Assembly: GCA_015222755.1 (NCBI GenBank)
Contig: JADFVX010000075.1
Coordinates: 1 to 37,797, forward strand
Origin: Pseudomonadota bacterium
GTDB lineage: Bacteria > Desulfobacterota > JADFVX01
Direction of reading: 5' to 3'
DNA: 37,797 bases
Every line of letters starts with the position of its first letter. Positions within the stretch are counted from its first letter, which is position 1. Positions 7,884 to 15,132 of the stretch are shown in pieces. The notes under the pieces are model-generated. The model saw only the letters and a program-made list of their open reading frames with translations. It did no database searches and was not told the DNA's origin. The position numbers were made by a program, and so were the translations under genes.

Positions 7884-9980
7884 TTAAAAGGCCGTTTCTT
7901 TTTTAACGTCATTTTCAACTTTATACAAGAGTCCTATAACGCACCAAAGTGTCTTTGTTAATAGAGCAGTTCCAAGAGATTCATATATATGGGAGACTTT
8001 CTCATATATTAAGGTCACCGCTGTCTTTAATAGACTTTTCGATTGAATAACCCTCTTTAAAAAGCTTCGTAATTTATTTGAATGCCTATACGTCAATGTT
8101 CCTGCCGGGCAAACTTGAAGAAAGTTCTTGTAAGCATTTGTTGGATAAACCGCTAAACTAAGGTACTTCCCACTAACATTCATTATAAGCCGCTTATCAA
8201 TAAGTCTTTGTATCGATAATTTGAGATCACTTTCTGCCACATCTGCCTTGAAATAATCAAGTATTTTAGAGAGTTTTTGTGCTTTGTCACAATATTCATA
8301 AATACTGCGGTCAATACCGGTTAAACGGATCCATATTTGTTGACGACAAGATCGAGTGTCTATTATGATCAAGCTTTTCTTTCTAGGGATGGCAACTAAA
8401 TGTGATCTAGGATAGGCCTTGCACCAATTGGAAGTAGTTTTTTTTAATCTCTTGAATATTTCACCTTTCAATTTTGCTTTCAAGAAATCAGATTGGTAAT
8501 AACAAGCAAGTTTTTTTAGCGATTTATATTCAAATGGATACACGTGTTTATAAGGTGTTGGTACGGAAACAGGTACTAAACCGTATTGCTCTGGGTCTTC
8601 AAAATATGGGCTGAAACGATCCAGGTGAATTACAGCTGTATTGGCAGGGGGTTGCAGGTGGTGAATCATCTCGCATATTTCGTCTATCTTTTCAGATTCG
8701 TTCTTTTCCTCAGGGAAGCCACAGAGGTGGTTCCACATAACGAAAACACCCAATTCAGTACTCCACTTAATCAATTGGATATTCTGAACAGCAGTAGTCC
8801 CTTTCTGCATAAGCTGCAGAGAATGATCACTAAGGCTTTCAATGCCCGGTTGAATCATCCTTATATTTGCCTCTGCCAACATTTTGACTTGCTCTTTAGT
8901 CAAATTAGCTTTAGTTTCACAAACAAGTTCAGCAATTGGGTTAGCTGCAAGCCGAGGAATGACTGTTTTAAAATAGTTCATATCAAGTATGCTATCAACC
9001 AACAAAACCCTGCCTATGCCATACTTTTTGACTAAATCATTCAATTCATCTAATATACGTTGCGGGGATTTACTTCTGAAGGCAATCCCTTCACCATTCA
9101 ATCCGCAAAAAGTACACTTCTTTTTTTCTCCCCACCAACAACCCCTGGAGCTTTCCATAACTAAACCAGGGACAATTTGATTTTTGAAACTGGCAGCATC
9201 AAGCTGATCAAAGTAGTCATCAAAATCTGGATAGGGCAGATCATCCAAAGTCTCACTACCGAGCGAAGTTGAAGAATCGGCAAGCGGTTGAGCCATTCTC
9301 GTAAGAATACCCGGCACGTATCGTTTACCGTCGTCATACTGTAATGACCTTAGTAGTTCCACAAATGATTTATCACCTTCACCCTGTCCAATGTAATCTA
9401 TATAGTTGAAGCATGAAAATAGTTCTTCCCCCATTTCAGACTCACAATTTCCGCCACCCATCATAGTAATGATGTTAGGATTTCTATCCTTGATCAGCTT
9501 GATTAGATAGACCGCTCCACAGTTCTGCTGAAAACTTGAGGTTACTCCAAGCACCCATGGTTGACGGGTTAATATTTTTTCAACTTCATTTTTGTAACAA
9601 TCATAAGCTTTTTTTATGAGATGAAGAACAATCTCTGAGAGACTTTTGTCGGGAAAATGTTCTATAAGTGAATGTATCTCATTATCCTCTTGAAGAACTT
9701 CCTTAACATACTGCTCCACAGCCCTTTCATTTCGTTCAAACAGCAAATGTGAAAATATAAACTCACCTAGCAACTGCCCCATAGGCTTATCAGTGATCCA
9801 TTCATGCAGGTAGGGACCAATATGCTCTGCAAAACGCAAATTCAGATAAATCAGTTCTGTCGGAAAACCTTCTTTTTCTGCCGCTGCCTTCAGCAGGCTT
9901 ACACCTAGAGATGGGCGATTTATCGAATGAAATGGCGGAATAACGAGAAAAACAGGTTTTATTTCTTCATTGTTACACAT
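7884..9980 (-). CDS. B12-binding radical SAM protein, RiPP-maturase type
   Basis: A 698-residue radical SAM enzyme with an N-terminal cobalamin-binding-like Rossmann domain (about 1-215). The iron-sulfur motif is the expanded C281-x7-C289-x2-C292 in SSRGCWWGEKKKCTFCGLNG, followed by FRSKSP; this arrangement is characteristic of the ribosomal-peptide-maturation radical SAM protein 1 group (TIGR03975-like). The radical SAM barrel spans about 270-500, and a winged-helix-like C-terminal part (IWIRLTGIDRSIYEY to GKYLSLAV) is also seen in that group. Members are known or predicted to C-methylate or otherwise modify peptides. No convincing precursor peptide gene is adjacent. The gene stands between a polysaccharide export gene and an acyltransferase, so its substrate may be a glycan or lipid intermediate instead. 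Family is firm, role is open. Confidence 0.88.
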   Translation of the reverse strand: MCNNEEIKPVFLVIPPFHSINRPSLGVSLLKAAAEKEGFPTELIYLNLRFAEHIGPYLHEWITDKPMGQLLGEFIFSHLLFERNERAVEQYVKEVLQEDNEIHSLIEHFPDKSLSEIVLHLIKKAYDCYKNEVEKILTRQPWVLGVTSSFQQNCGAVYLIKLIKDRNPNIITMMGGGNCESEMGEELFSCFNYIDYIGQGEGDKSFVELLRSLQYDDGKRYVPGILTRMAQPLADSSTSLGSETLDDLPYPDFDDYFDQLDAASFKNQIVPGLVMESSRGCWWGEKKKCTFCGLNGEGIAFRSKSPQRILDELNDLVKKYGIGRVLLVDSILDMNYFKTVIPRLAANPIAELVCETKANLTKEQVKMLAEANIRMIQPGIESLSDHSLQLMQKGTTAVQNIQLIKWSTELGVFVMWNHLCGFPEEKNESEKIDEICEMIHHLQPPANTAVIHLDRFSPYFEDPEQYGLVPVSVPTPYKHVYPFEYKSLKKLACYYQSDFLKAKLKGEIFKRLKKTTSNWCKAYPRSHLVAIPRKKSLIIIDTRSCRQQIWIRLTGIDRSIYEYCDKAQKLSKILDYFKADVAESDLKLSIQRLIDKRLIMNVSGKYLSLAVYPTNAYKNFLQVCPAGTLTYRHSNKLRSFLKRVIQSKSLLKTAVTLIYEKVSHIYESLGTALLTKTLWCVIGLLYKVENDVKKETAF

Positions 9981-10390
9981 AAATTTACTCCTTATCCCTC
10001 AGCATAAGTAGTTTGAGGCCTTTTAAACCTGAATTTACTTCACATTCACCTTAGCCCCAAACTCGTTCATCAAGGGTCCTGCTGAAAATGTCTCCTGAAT
10101 ATTTTTAATTATTTATACGACCTCACCAACTCCAGATAGGCATGATTACAGATGCCACAATCATTCACCAATACGCTTCATTACCCAACGAAGTTTTATA
10201 GTAATCCTATTACTCGCAATATTTCCTTACTATAGTTTTGAGTAAAACTATCTTTACCCTGAAGTCACGGATCCAGGATATTAATAGGAAAACTGCTTCA
10301 AGTGTACGGAAGTTATTGCTCCAGTGAGGATCGACCACTGAAGATGAAATATCCGCTTATTCAGTTTTAGAAGCCATAATGTAGCTATAT
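9981..10390. other. Gene-free stretch between export and radical SAM genes
   Basis: These 410 bases hold the decayed SDR copy described separately and no intact gene. A short frame from a GTG near 10330 to about 10213 (minus) would encode roughly 40 residues, but it has no ribosome binding site and no recognisable similarity. An 11-codon ATG frame at 10070-10035 lies at the end of the relic. AT-rich sequence next to the radical SAM start (GGATAAGGAGTAAATTT before ATG) supplies a good ribosome binding site, GGAG. Confidence 0.6.
10035..10249 (-). pseudogene. Relic of a duplicated GNAT/SDR gene junction
   Basis: The minus strand here repeats the region around the start of the SDR-aminotransferase gene. 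Sixteen bases are identical (AGTAATCCTATTACTC on the plus strand, 10200-10215 and 6521-6536). Upstream, the last codons of the GNAT gene are recognisable (GTTTTACTCAAAACT versus GTTTTACCCAAAATT). Downstream, a gapless match of about 110 bases, near 56% identity by eye, continues in the SDR reading frame, from ITIKLRWVMKR (compare ITRKLSWIIRR) to IIKNIQET (compare VLKHIKEDT). The former ATG is GCG and at least three in-frame stops interrupt it; the frame ends at 10035. It is a decayed second copy of the SDR 5' end, with the rest deleted. Confidence 0.75.
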
Positions 10391-11185
10391 TCACGGCGTA
10401 ACTATGAAATTGGACCTACTGTCTTTGCCTGAGAGCACATCCTCTGCTTCCGGGTAAAGGATAATACCCGTTTCCAATGTTACTATCGGGTTGAGTACCG
10501 TCGCTAAATGATTGAAGAATCGATCAACCATAGCAACGTTACTGAGCGATACATAGAGAACATCACCTCTCTGAAGGTAGGCATTGTGCAATGCCAACTC
10601 ATTCTTTCCGGGTGCTTCCGATGTCAGGACTATCGGTTTTGATTGGCCATCCTTTTGTCTTCTCATAAGTACGACCTTCTGTTTTTTTGCATCGCGGTTA
10701 AATCCACCTGCAGAGCCAATTGCCTCCATTGCCGTCATCGGGCCATCGAGAAGGTAAACTCCCGGCCTGTTTACCTCCCCAAGGACATAAATCTTCTGCG
10801 ATCTTGCATTCTTCACCTGAACAGTCACCTGGGGATTGCGAAGATACTCAGATAATCCTTTGGTAAGCGCAGATTGAAACTCTGTTAGACTCATACCAGA
10901 CGCCTTAATTGCCCCAGCCAGTGGCAGCTGAACCGTCCCATTAGTTTGCACCTTGACTTCACGATTTATATCATCATGACGCCAAACTTGAATGTCCAAA
11001 GAATCGCCGGGGCCTATGATATATTCAGTTAACCGAATGGCTGGGATTTCGATTTGTTCCTGATGTTCCTGTACAATTGTTTGTTTTTGGCCCGGAGTTG
11101 TGCAACTCAGCAGGAAAGAAAAAAACAATATCCACAACTGGATGCTTTTCGATTTTATTATCTTTCCTTCCCGATTATTGTCCAT
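10391..11185 (-). CDS. Polysaccharide export lipoprotein (Wza/GumB-like)
   Basis: A 264-residue outer-membrane polysaccharide export protein. A basic N-terminus and hydrophobic helix lead to a lipobox LLSC, with the lipidated Cys28 followed by Thr, compatible with outer-membrane sorting. The Poly_export domain starts at EYIIGPGDSLDIQVWRHDD (about residue 54) and includes VQLPLAGAIKASGMSL. An SLBB-type domain follows with KIYVLGEVNRPGVY and MEAIGSAGGF. A hydrophobic stretch near residues 225-245 precedes the C-terminus. Such proteins form the translocon through which capsular or exopolysaccharide leaves the cell. It lies 74 bp after the nucleotidyltransferase/sugar-transferase gene on the same strand, which identifies the region as a glycan export locus. 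No co-polymerase kinase is in the window. Confidence 0.92.
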   Translation of the reverse strand: MDNNREGKIIKSKSIQLWILFFSFLLSCTTPGQKQTIVQEHQEQIEIPAIRLTEYIIGPGDSLDIQVWRHDDINREVKVQTNGTVQLPLAGAIKASGMSLTEFQSALTKGLSEYLRNPQVTVQVKNARSQKIYVLGEVNRPGVYLLDGPMTAMEAIGSAGGFNRDAKKQKVVLMRRQKDGQSKPIVLTSEAPGKNELALHNAYLQRGDVLYVSLSNVAMVDRFFNHLATVLNPIVTLETGIILYPEAEDVLSGKDSRSNFIVTP

Positions 11186-11259
11186 AGCTATATCACCATA
11201 TTTAGCAGATTTTAAGAATTAATAAGAGACTTGGTTTCCCATACTAAGCTAATATATCT

Positions 11260-13032
11260 CTATTTTGCCCCAACTCCCTTTATTACAGCCATTATTGTCT
11301 TTAAAAATATTTTCATATCCATTTTAAAGGACTGGCTCTTTACATAGGCGATATCGTATCTTATCCAGTCGTGGAACGATGTATCACTCCTGCCGTTTAC
11401 CTGCCATAGCCCAGTTATACCCGGCTTTACATTGAGCCTTATATCTCTCCAGCTGGGAGCAAATTTCATCTCCTCCATAACCAATGGTCTCGGTCCGATC
11501 AAGCTCATGTCGCCATTTAATACATTAAATAACTGTGGAAGTTCATCAAGACTTGTCTTCCTTAAGAACGTGCCCACCTTTGTGAGTCTTGGATCTCTAT
11601 CCATCTTGAACATTGGACCGTCGACATCATTCTCTTTCAAGAGTTTTCCTTGTATCTCGTCAGCATCTTCAATCATTGTTCTGAACTTATACATGGGGAA
11701 TTCCTGCCCGTCTTTACCGCACCTTCTCTGGCAGAAAAAAACATGTCCGCGCGAGTCCCTCTTTATAAGCAATGCGATAAAAGTAAACAGCGGCAGCAAA
11801 AAAAGCAATCCCAACAAGGAACAAATTATATCCAACAACCTTTTGGCAACAAAAAAGAGCTTGTGTTTCAATAGATTGCGTAATCTTGGCCCTGGAATAC
11901 TCATATTGAAAACGGTTTTTAAATCTTTATCATCATTAAGATTAGAAGAGACAAAGTTCAGAATACCATCACAGCTCTTATCCTGAACTACAACGGCATT
12001 TCTGACAGTTTCATCCTCTGAAACAACGCAGGACTCTCCAACAAGGCTATATTCGACACGGGACTTATTCATCAAACATGCATTTTCAAGTATTATGCTC
12101 TCGTGCACCAGAACATCATTTCCTATGTTTGATCCGCTGCCTATAGTTGAAGGCCCTATCACTTTCGAATTACCTTCTATGATACAATTGTCACCGATGA
12201 TAGCCGGCCCCAAAAGATAAGCATCCTGCGATATTTTGACATTCTTCCCAACCCAAATGCGATCACCGAACTTTTTCCAGGAACAAAATGTTTTATTGTG
12301 CTTATCCAGGCCATTCAAAAGGAGTTCCCGGTTCAGCTTAAAATAACCTGTAAGGCTATTGATTTTTATCGTCTTTGTTTCTGTCTTGTAAGTATGTACC
12401 GGAATCCCTTTAGCATTCAGGATCGGAACAAGCTGTTCCTTAATATCCATATAGCCTGTTTCCGGTATGTAGCCCAACATATCCGGCTCAAATACATATA
12501 TTCCAACGGGTCTTATATAGTGACGGTTGTCCCTTGAATGGTGGAGTATATGGAATCTTTTAACAGTTCCGTCTTCACCGACTTCAATGCGCTCAAGATC
12601 TCTCCTCCCTGGATTGTCTTCTTCTACAACTACTGTTGCCCCTGACTGCCTGCTTGTATGAAAATCTAGAATTTTAGATAAGTTCAGACCTTCAATGAAG
12701 ACATTGGAACAGATAACCCAGAATGGAGACCTTCCGAGAAAGTCTTTAAGTTCTTTTAATGACCCTGCTGTGCCTCTTGGGTAGTCCTCAAAAAAATAGG
12801 AGACCTTCACCCCTTTCGCCTCATAATTATTCAGTCTCTCGATTATATTGTCGATACTATCTATGTTACGTGGCAAGACGATGGCAACTTCCGTCACAGC
12901 ATTTTTTTTTAAAACATTTAAGTGGTGTACAAGTAAAGGAACATTACCCAAGGGCAAGGCTAACTTCGGGTAATAGTTCGCGAGAGGAAAGATTGCGCTT
13001 CCTGGACTTCCAGATAATATGACAGCCTTCAT
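11260..13032 (-). CDS. Degenerate nucleotidyltransferase/LbH - phosphoglycosyl transferase fusion
   Basis: A 590-residue fusion. Residues 1-240 have the sugar nucleotidyltransferase fold, 255-350 a left-handed beta-helix of hexapeptide repeats (IIGDNCIIEGNSKVIG), and 395-590 a bacterial sugar transferase (WcaJ/WbaP-type phosphoglycosyl transferase). The last part has one hydrophobic helix (401-423), KFRTM (449-453), the catalytic Asp496-Glu497 in SLDELPQ, GDMSLIGPRP and KPGITGLWQVNGRSD. It should load a sugar-phosphate onto undecaprenyl phosphate, the first step of glycan assembly. The nucleotidyltransferase part lacks expected catalytic residues: the GTR loop reads GSAIF, and both metal-binding aspartates are replaced (CSN at 108-110, INSLTGY at 224-230). 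It may be a binding or regulatory module. The frame extends to a TTG at 13044, but the ATG at 13032 after GGGTGGT is preferred. Confidence 0.9.
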   Translation of the reverse strand: MKAVILSGSPGSAIFPLANYYPKLALPLGNVPLLVHHLNVLKKNAVTEVAIVLPRNIDSIDNIIERLNNYEAKGVKVSYFFEDYPRGTAGSLKELKDFLGRSPFWVICSNVFIEGLNLSKILDFHTSRQSGATVVVEEDNPGRRDLERIEVGEDGTVKRFHILHHSRDNRHYIRPVGIYVFEPDMLGYIPETGYMDIKEQLVPILNAKGIPVHTYKTETKTIKINSLTGYFKLNRELLLNGLDKHNKTFCSWKKFGDRIWVGKNVKISQDAYLLGPAIIGDNCIIEGNSKVIGPSTIGSGSNIGNDVLVHESIILENACLMNKSRVEYSLVGESCVVSEDETVRNAVVVQDKSCDGILNFVSSNLNDDKDLKTVFNMSIPGPRLRNLLKHKLFFVAKRLLDIICSLLGLLFLLPLFTFIALLIKRDSRGHVFFCQRRCGKDGQEFPMYKFRTMIEDADEIQGKLLKENDVDGPMFKMDRDPRLTKVGTFLRKTSLDELPQLFNVLNGDMSLIGPRPLVMEEMKFAPSWRDIRLNVKPGITGLWQVNGRSDTSFHDWIRYDIAYVKSQSFKMDMKIFLKTIMAVIKGVGAK

Positions 13033-13119
13033 ACTACCACCCAATTTAGAGGAAAAACGTGTAATGTATTTTTCTCTACAATAAAGTCAATATCAAAATA
13101 AGCTTAACAGCCTTATGCA

Positions 13120-13467
13120 CTATAACAGTCTCAGGCCTGATGCATTTACCGATCTATCAATTTTTTTCGTCCACACGGTCTTTGCAGCTCTATGGATATC
13201 GAGATCATCAACGCTGACATGGAGATCAGTGTCAATGATCAAAAGTTCTCCCATATAAACAATCATTGCTCCATCATCTGAGTAATCTTCCATTGTTCCT
13301 GACCGTTTTTTGTTTTCTATTGAAAACAGAAAGTCTATCCCTGCTCTTGTTCTTTCTTGATGTCTGCCAATAAAAATACAACCGCAGTGGGGGCAGGGTG
13401 GACAACCCGCCTCGGAGTGAATATAAAAAGCTTTAAAGCACTCTGGGCAAAGCCTGATTTCTACCAT
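13120..13467 (-). CDS. Zinc-ribbon and PilZ-domain protein, likely c-di-GMP receptor
   Basis: A 115-residue protein with two parts. Residues 5-30 form a Cys-rich zinc-ribbon-like element (C7-x2-C10, then C22, C25, C28 and C30). Residues 33-115 resemble a short PilZ domain: the two motifs that bind cyclic di-GMP are both visible, R35-x3-R39 (RHQER) and D61-x-S63-x2-G66 (DYSDDG), with a C-terminal strand SVNASGLRLL. It is the first gene of the glycan operon, behind a good promoter and 87 bp before the next gene. This suggests that c-di-GMP controls the locus at protein level. The domain is shorter than most PilZ proteins, and c-di-GMP binding is inferred from motifs alone. Confidence 0.72.
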   Translation of the reverse strand: MVEIRLCPECFKAFYIHSEAGCPPCPHCGCIFIGRHQERTRAGIDFLFSIENKKRSGTMEDYSDDGAMIVYMGELLIIDTDLHVSVDDLDIHRAAKTVWTKKIDRSVNASGLRLL

Positions 13468-13517
13468 CTCTTTTTCAAAAATATCTTAAAAGATTGACAT
13501 TGGCACTGTTAAGCTTG

Positions 13518-13545
13518 AGTATATCTTCCGAATAGGGGAAGTCAA
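13518..13545 (-). promoter_or_regulatory. Sigma70-like promoter of the glycan operon
   Basis: Reading the minus strand, TTGACT (13545-13540) is separated by 16 bases from TATACT (13523-13518); each hexamer matches five of six consensus positions. Initiation would fall near 13511, giving a leader of about 44 bases before the PilZ gene. Confidence 0.6.
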
Positions 13546-13563
13546 TACACCAAAGGGATAAAA

Positions 13564-13584
13564 TTTACATCTTTTTGATGTAAA
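13564..13584. promoter_or_regulatory. Palindromic operator candidate at about -63
   Basis: A perfect inverted repeat TTTACATC-N5-GATGTAAA is centred at 13574, about 63 bases upstream of the predicted start site of the glycan operon. That is the usual distance for a class I activator site. The NarL/LuxR-type regulator encoded 270 bp away is the obvious candidate to bind it. The palindrome is seen directly; its role is inferred. Confidence 0.5.
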
Positions 13585-13769
13585 CCTTATAGATGAATAA
13601 TTTTTACAACTTTTCATCGATATGGTGGATAGAGTGAGAAGTGCTGAGGTTTGCAAGGTGTAGGATGGTGACTTGTGGCTTAAGTGTCCCGGTGTGGCCT
13701 TTTATAAAAATGGCATCTTGAACCTCAGGATGAAGAGATCAGGTGGCCAGAGCGAGATATAGTGATGCT

Positions 13770-13788
13770 CCCCGCTTACAGAGCGGGG
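13770..13788. repeat. GC-rich hairpin downstream of the response regulator
   Basis: CCCCGCT and AGCGGGG form a 7-bp stem with a 5-base loop about 66 bases after the regulator gene stop. Neither strand has a T-run behind it, so it is not a standard intrinsic terminator, though it could slow or protect transcripts. Confidence 0.4.
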
Positions 13789-13853
13789 CATGCTGTCAGC
13801 ACCTAGTCAATGGCCTGCCGGGTTTGAATATATTTCTATGGCGGTTTAACTTT

Positions 13854-14489
13854 TCATAAATTTTTCTGGTAAATATCATGGTTATTCAGTACATAAGTTA
13901 TCAATTGAGGCCTGTTTCTGACGTTCAGTTTCTGAAAGACACGGTGGAGGTGAGTCTTCACGGTAGGTTCACTGATATACAGTTTCTGGGCGATCTCTTT
14001 GTTCTTGAAGCCCTTACCGACTAGGGCCACAATCTCTTTCTCTCTTTTGGTAAGCATAGGGGATTTGCTGTTCTTCCTTATTGCGTTCATGCCGGTTATC
14101 AGATTTTTGACGGTTGACTTATCCAGCCACACCTCACCTCTTGCTACTGACCTGATGGACTTCATAAGGAGATCAGGTGGTGTGTTAGCCAGGATCAAAC
14201 CTTTTATTTCCTTTGAAATAACAGCAGAAATTATATTGTCTTCACCACAGCAGGTATCAAAGAGGATAAAATTAATACCGGGTGTTTCATCGAAATCAAC
14301 GAATACATTATAGAGAGCTGTAAGATCAACCAGAATTACATCCGGCTTCAAGGACTCTATGATTTTGCCAGGGCTGGCACCAACATCCAGGATTCCTACA
14401 ACCTCGATATCACCTACATCCTCAAACAGTCGGAGCACACCCTCTGAAAATAGTGAGTTACTGAAAACTATCAGCACTTTAATGGACAT
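13854..14489 (-). CDS. NarL/LuxR-family response regulator with atypical receiver
   Basis: A 211-residue DNA-binding regulator. The receiver-like domain (1-120) keeps an aspartate at the expected phosphorylation place (Asp55 in VILVDLT) but lacks the acidic pair normally near residues 8-10 (VFSNS instead) and the conserved lysine near residue 101 (ILANTPP). It therefore may not respond to phosphorylation in the standard way. The C-terminal LuxR helix-turn-helix is complete: LTKREKEIVALVGKG (146-160), NKEIAQKLYISEPTVKTHLHR (163-183) and KLNVRNRPQLI. The frame extends 17 codons further upstream, but the ATG at 14489 has a strong GGGGGAGG site six bases before it. No histidine kinase is in the window. 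Position suggests it controls the glycan operon. Confidence 0.88.
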   Translation of the reverse strand: MSIKVLIVFSNSLFSEGVLRLFEDVGDIEVVGILDVGASPGKIIESLKPDVILVDLTALYNVFVDFDETPGINFILFDTCCGEDNIISAVISKEIKGLILANTPPDLLMKSIRSVARGEVWLDKSTVKNLITGMNAIRKNSKSPMLTKREKEIVALVGKGFKNKEIAQKLYISEPTVKTHLHRVFQKLNVRNRPQLITYVLNNHDIYQKNL

Positions 14490-14698
14490 ATACCTCCCCC
14501 TCTCCCGAAAAAGCAGTGTGAACTTGCAAAACTTCCACAATTCAAATCAAAAAAACAACTTTATATCATAAAAAATCCGTCGTTGCGAGATATATTGAGG
14601 GGATATTATTCTTATATCACTATTGTCTGATTAACTTTTAAACGACACTAGCTAACTCAGGGAAAACAGTTTTTTCACAATTACTTCAGCATCTAACA

Positions 14699-14734
14699 CC
14701 TTATCAACCTTATCAACCTTATCAACCTTAATAA
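14699..14734. repeat. Tandem 9-bp repeat CCTTATCAA
   Basis: Three perfect copies of CCTTATCAA (14699-14725) are followed by one imperfect copy, CCTTAATAA (14726-14734). The array is in non-coding sequence 210 bp upstream of the response regulator start. It could be a slippage product or a set of iterated binding sites. Confidence 0.75.
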
Positions 14735-14754
14735 ATGCATTAATTGCTACTACC

Positions 14755-14898
14755 TTGGCCGATACCAACGAACTCCGGGATTACCGGATATATCAGGACT
14801 TCGGATACCATTTAATCGACTGCCACTGCTGCAATCACTGCCTGCCTCGCAGCGGTGCGCAGGAACTCATGGAAAGCTGGGGTTACGTGTGCAAATAG
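14755..14898 (+). CDS. Possible small Cys-rich protein or gene fragment
   Basis: A stop-free frame of 52 codons (14743-14898) reads like protein: it contains LRDYRIYQDFGYHLIDC, a CHCCNHC cluster and ends in ELMESWGYVCK. The only usual start is a TTG at 14755, giving 47 residues, and no ribosome binding site precedes it. The Cys/His cluster could bind metal. It runs opposite to both neighbours. It may be a true short gene with a weak start or the 3' remnant of a lost one. I do not recognise the family. Confidence 0.3.
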   Translation: MADTNELRDYRIYQDFGYHLIDCHCCNHCLPRSGAQELMESWGYVCK

Positions 14899-14934
14899 GG
14901 GAAGCCTTATTGCAAGGCGTATAAAAATGCTGCG

Positions 14935-15117
14935 TTAGGCTTTCTTCTTTGCTTCACGCAGTTCCCAGTGTTTACACCCTTTATCTACTACGTCCGGCGG
15001 GATCTCCTTATTATCACCCTTTTCATTCTCTTTAAACCAGGTGCATGTTCCCAAGAAGGTGCTATCCGTGTAGTTCTGGTACCTGCATTGCCAGCAGGAC
15101 CTCTCGTTATCTGCCAT
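14935..15117 (-). CDS. Small Cys-rich protein, hypothetical
   Basis: A 60-residue soluble protein with four cysteines in the pattern C8-x2-C11, C25 and C48 (SCWQCRYQ, GTCTWF, KGCKHW), followed by a Lys-rich tail. The spacing suggests a small metal- or cluster-binding fold, although no named family is recognised. It starts 15 bp after the stop of the spermidine-synthase-like gene and is on the same strand, so the two are probably cotranscribed. The ribosome binding site is weak (GGTG eight bases before ATG), which would fit coupling to the upstream gene. Similar short proteins with CxxC and an aromatic core are common in Desulfobacterota, but their role is unknown. Confidence 0.6.
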   Translation of the reverse strand: MADNERSCWQCRYQNYTDSTFLGTCTWFKENEKGDNKEIPPDVVDKGCKHWELREAKKKA

Positions 15118-15132
15118 AAAACACCATATATT

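Larger units (their letters stand above)
13468..13853. other. Regulatory intergenic region ahead of the glycan operon
   Basis: This 386-base stretch holds the operon promoter, the palindrome at 13564-13584 and the GC-rich hairpin at 13770-13788. Between 13620 and 13760 only frames of 20 codons or fewer occur on the plus strand, and none resembles a known protein. No other structure was recognised. Confidence 0.6.
14490..14934. other. Sparse intergenic region upstream of the regulator
   Basis: These 445 bases hold a 9-bp tandem repeat at 14699-14734, a possible Cys-rich frame at 14755-14898 (plus) and a small stem GCCTT/AAGGC at 14904-14918. An AT-rich stretch at 14550-14640 could contain the regulator's promoter, but no pair of hexamers stands out. 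Confidence 0.5.

Noticed and set aside
10035-10070. An 11-codon ATG frame (MNEFGAKVNVK) with AGGA before it, directly upstream of the radical SAM gene, considered as a RiPP precursor
   Set aside because: It is the tail of the decayed SDR copy in the same reading frame (compare FADAKAKVVVNG), lacks a leader and is too short.
13501-13517. A TGGCAC sequence on the plus strand, considered as a sigma54 -24 box
   Set aside because: The -12 box (TTGC after five bases) is missing and no plus-strand gene follows.
13770-13788. The GC-rich hairpin as an intrinsic terminator of the regulator gene
   Set aside because: No T-run follows on either strand; kept only as a hairpin.
14699-14734. The CCTTATCAA array as a CRISPR or plasmid-type iteron origin
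   Set aside because: Units are 9 bp with no spacers, and there is no replication initiator or cas gene in the window.
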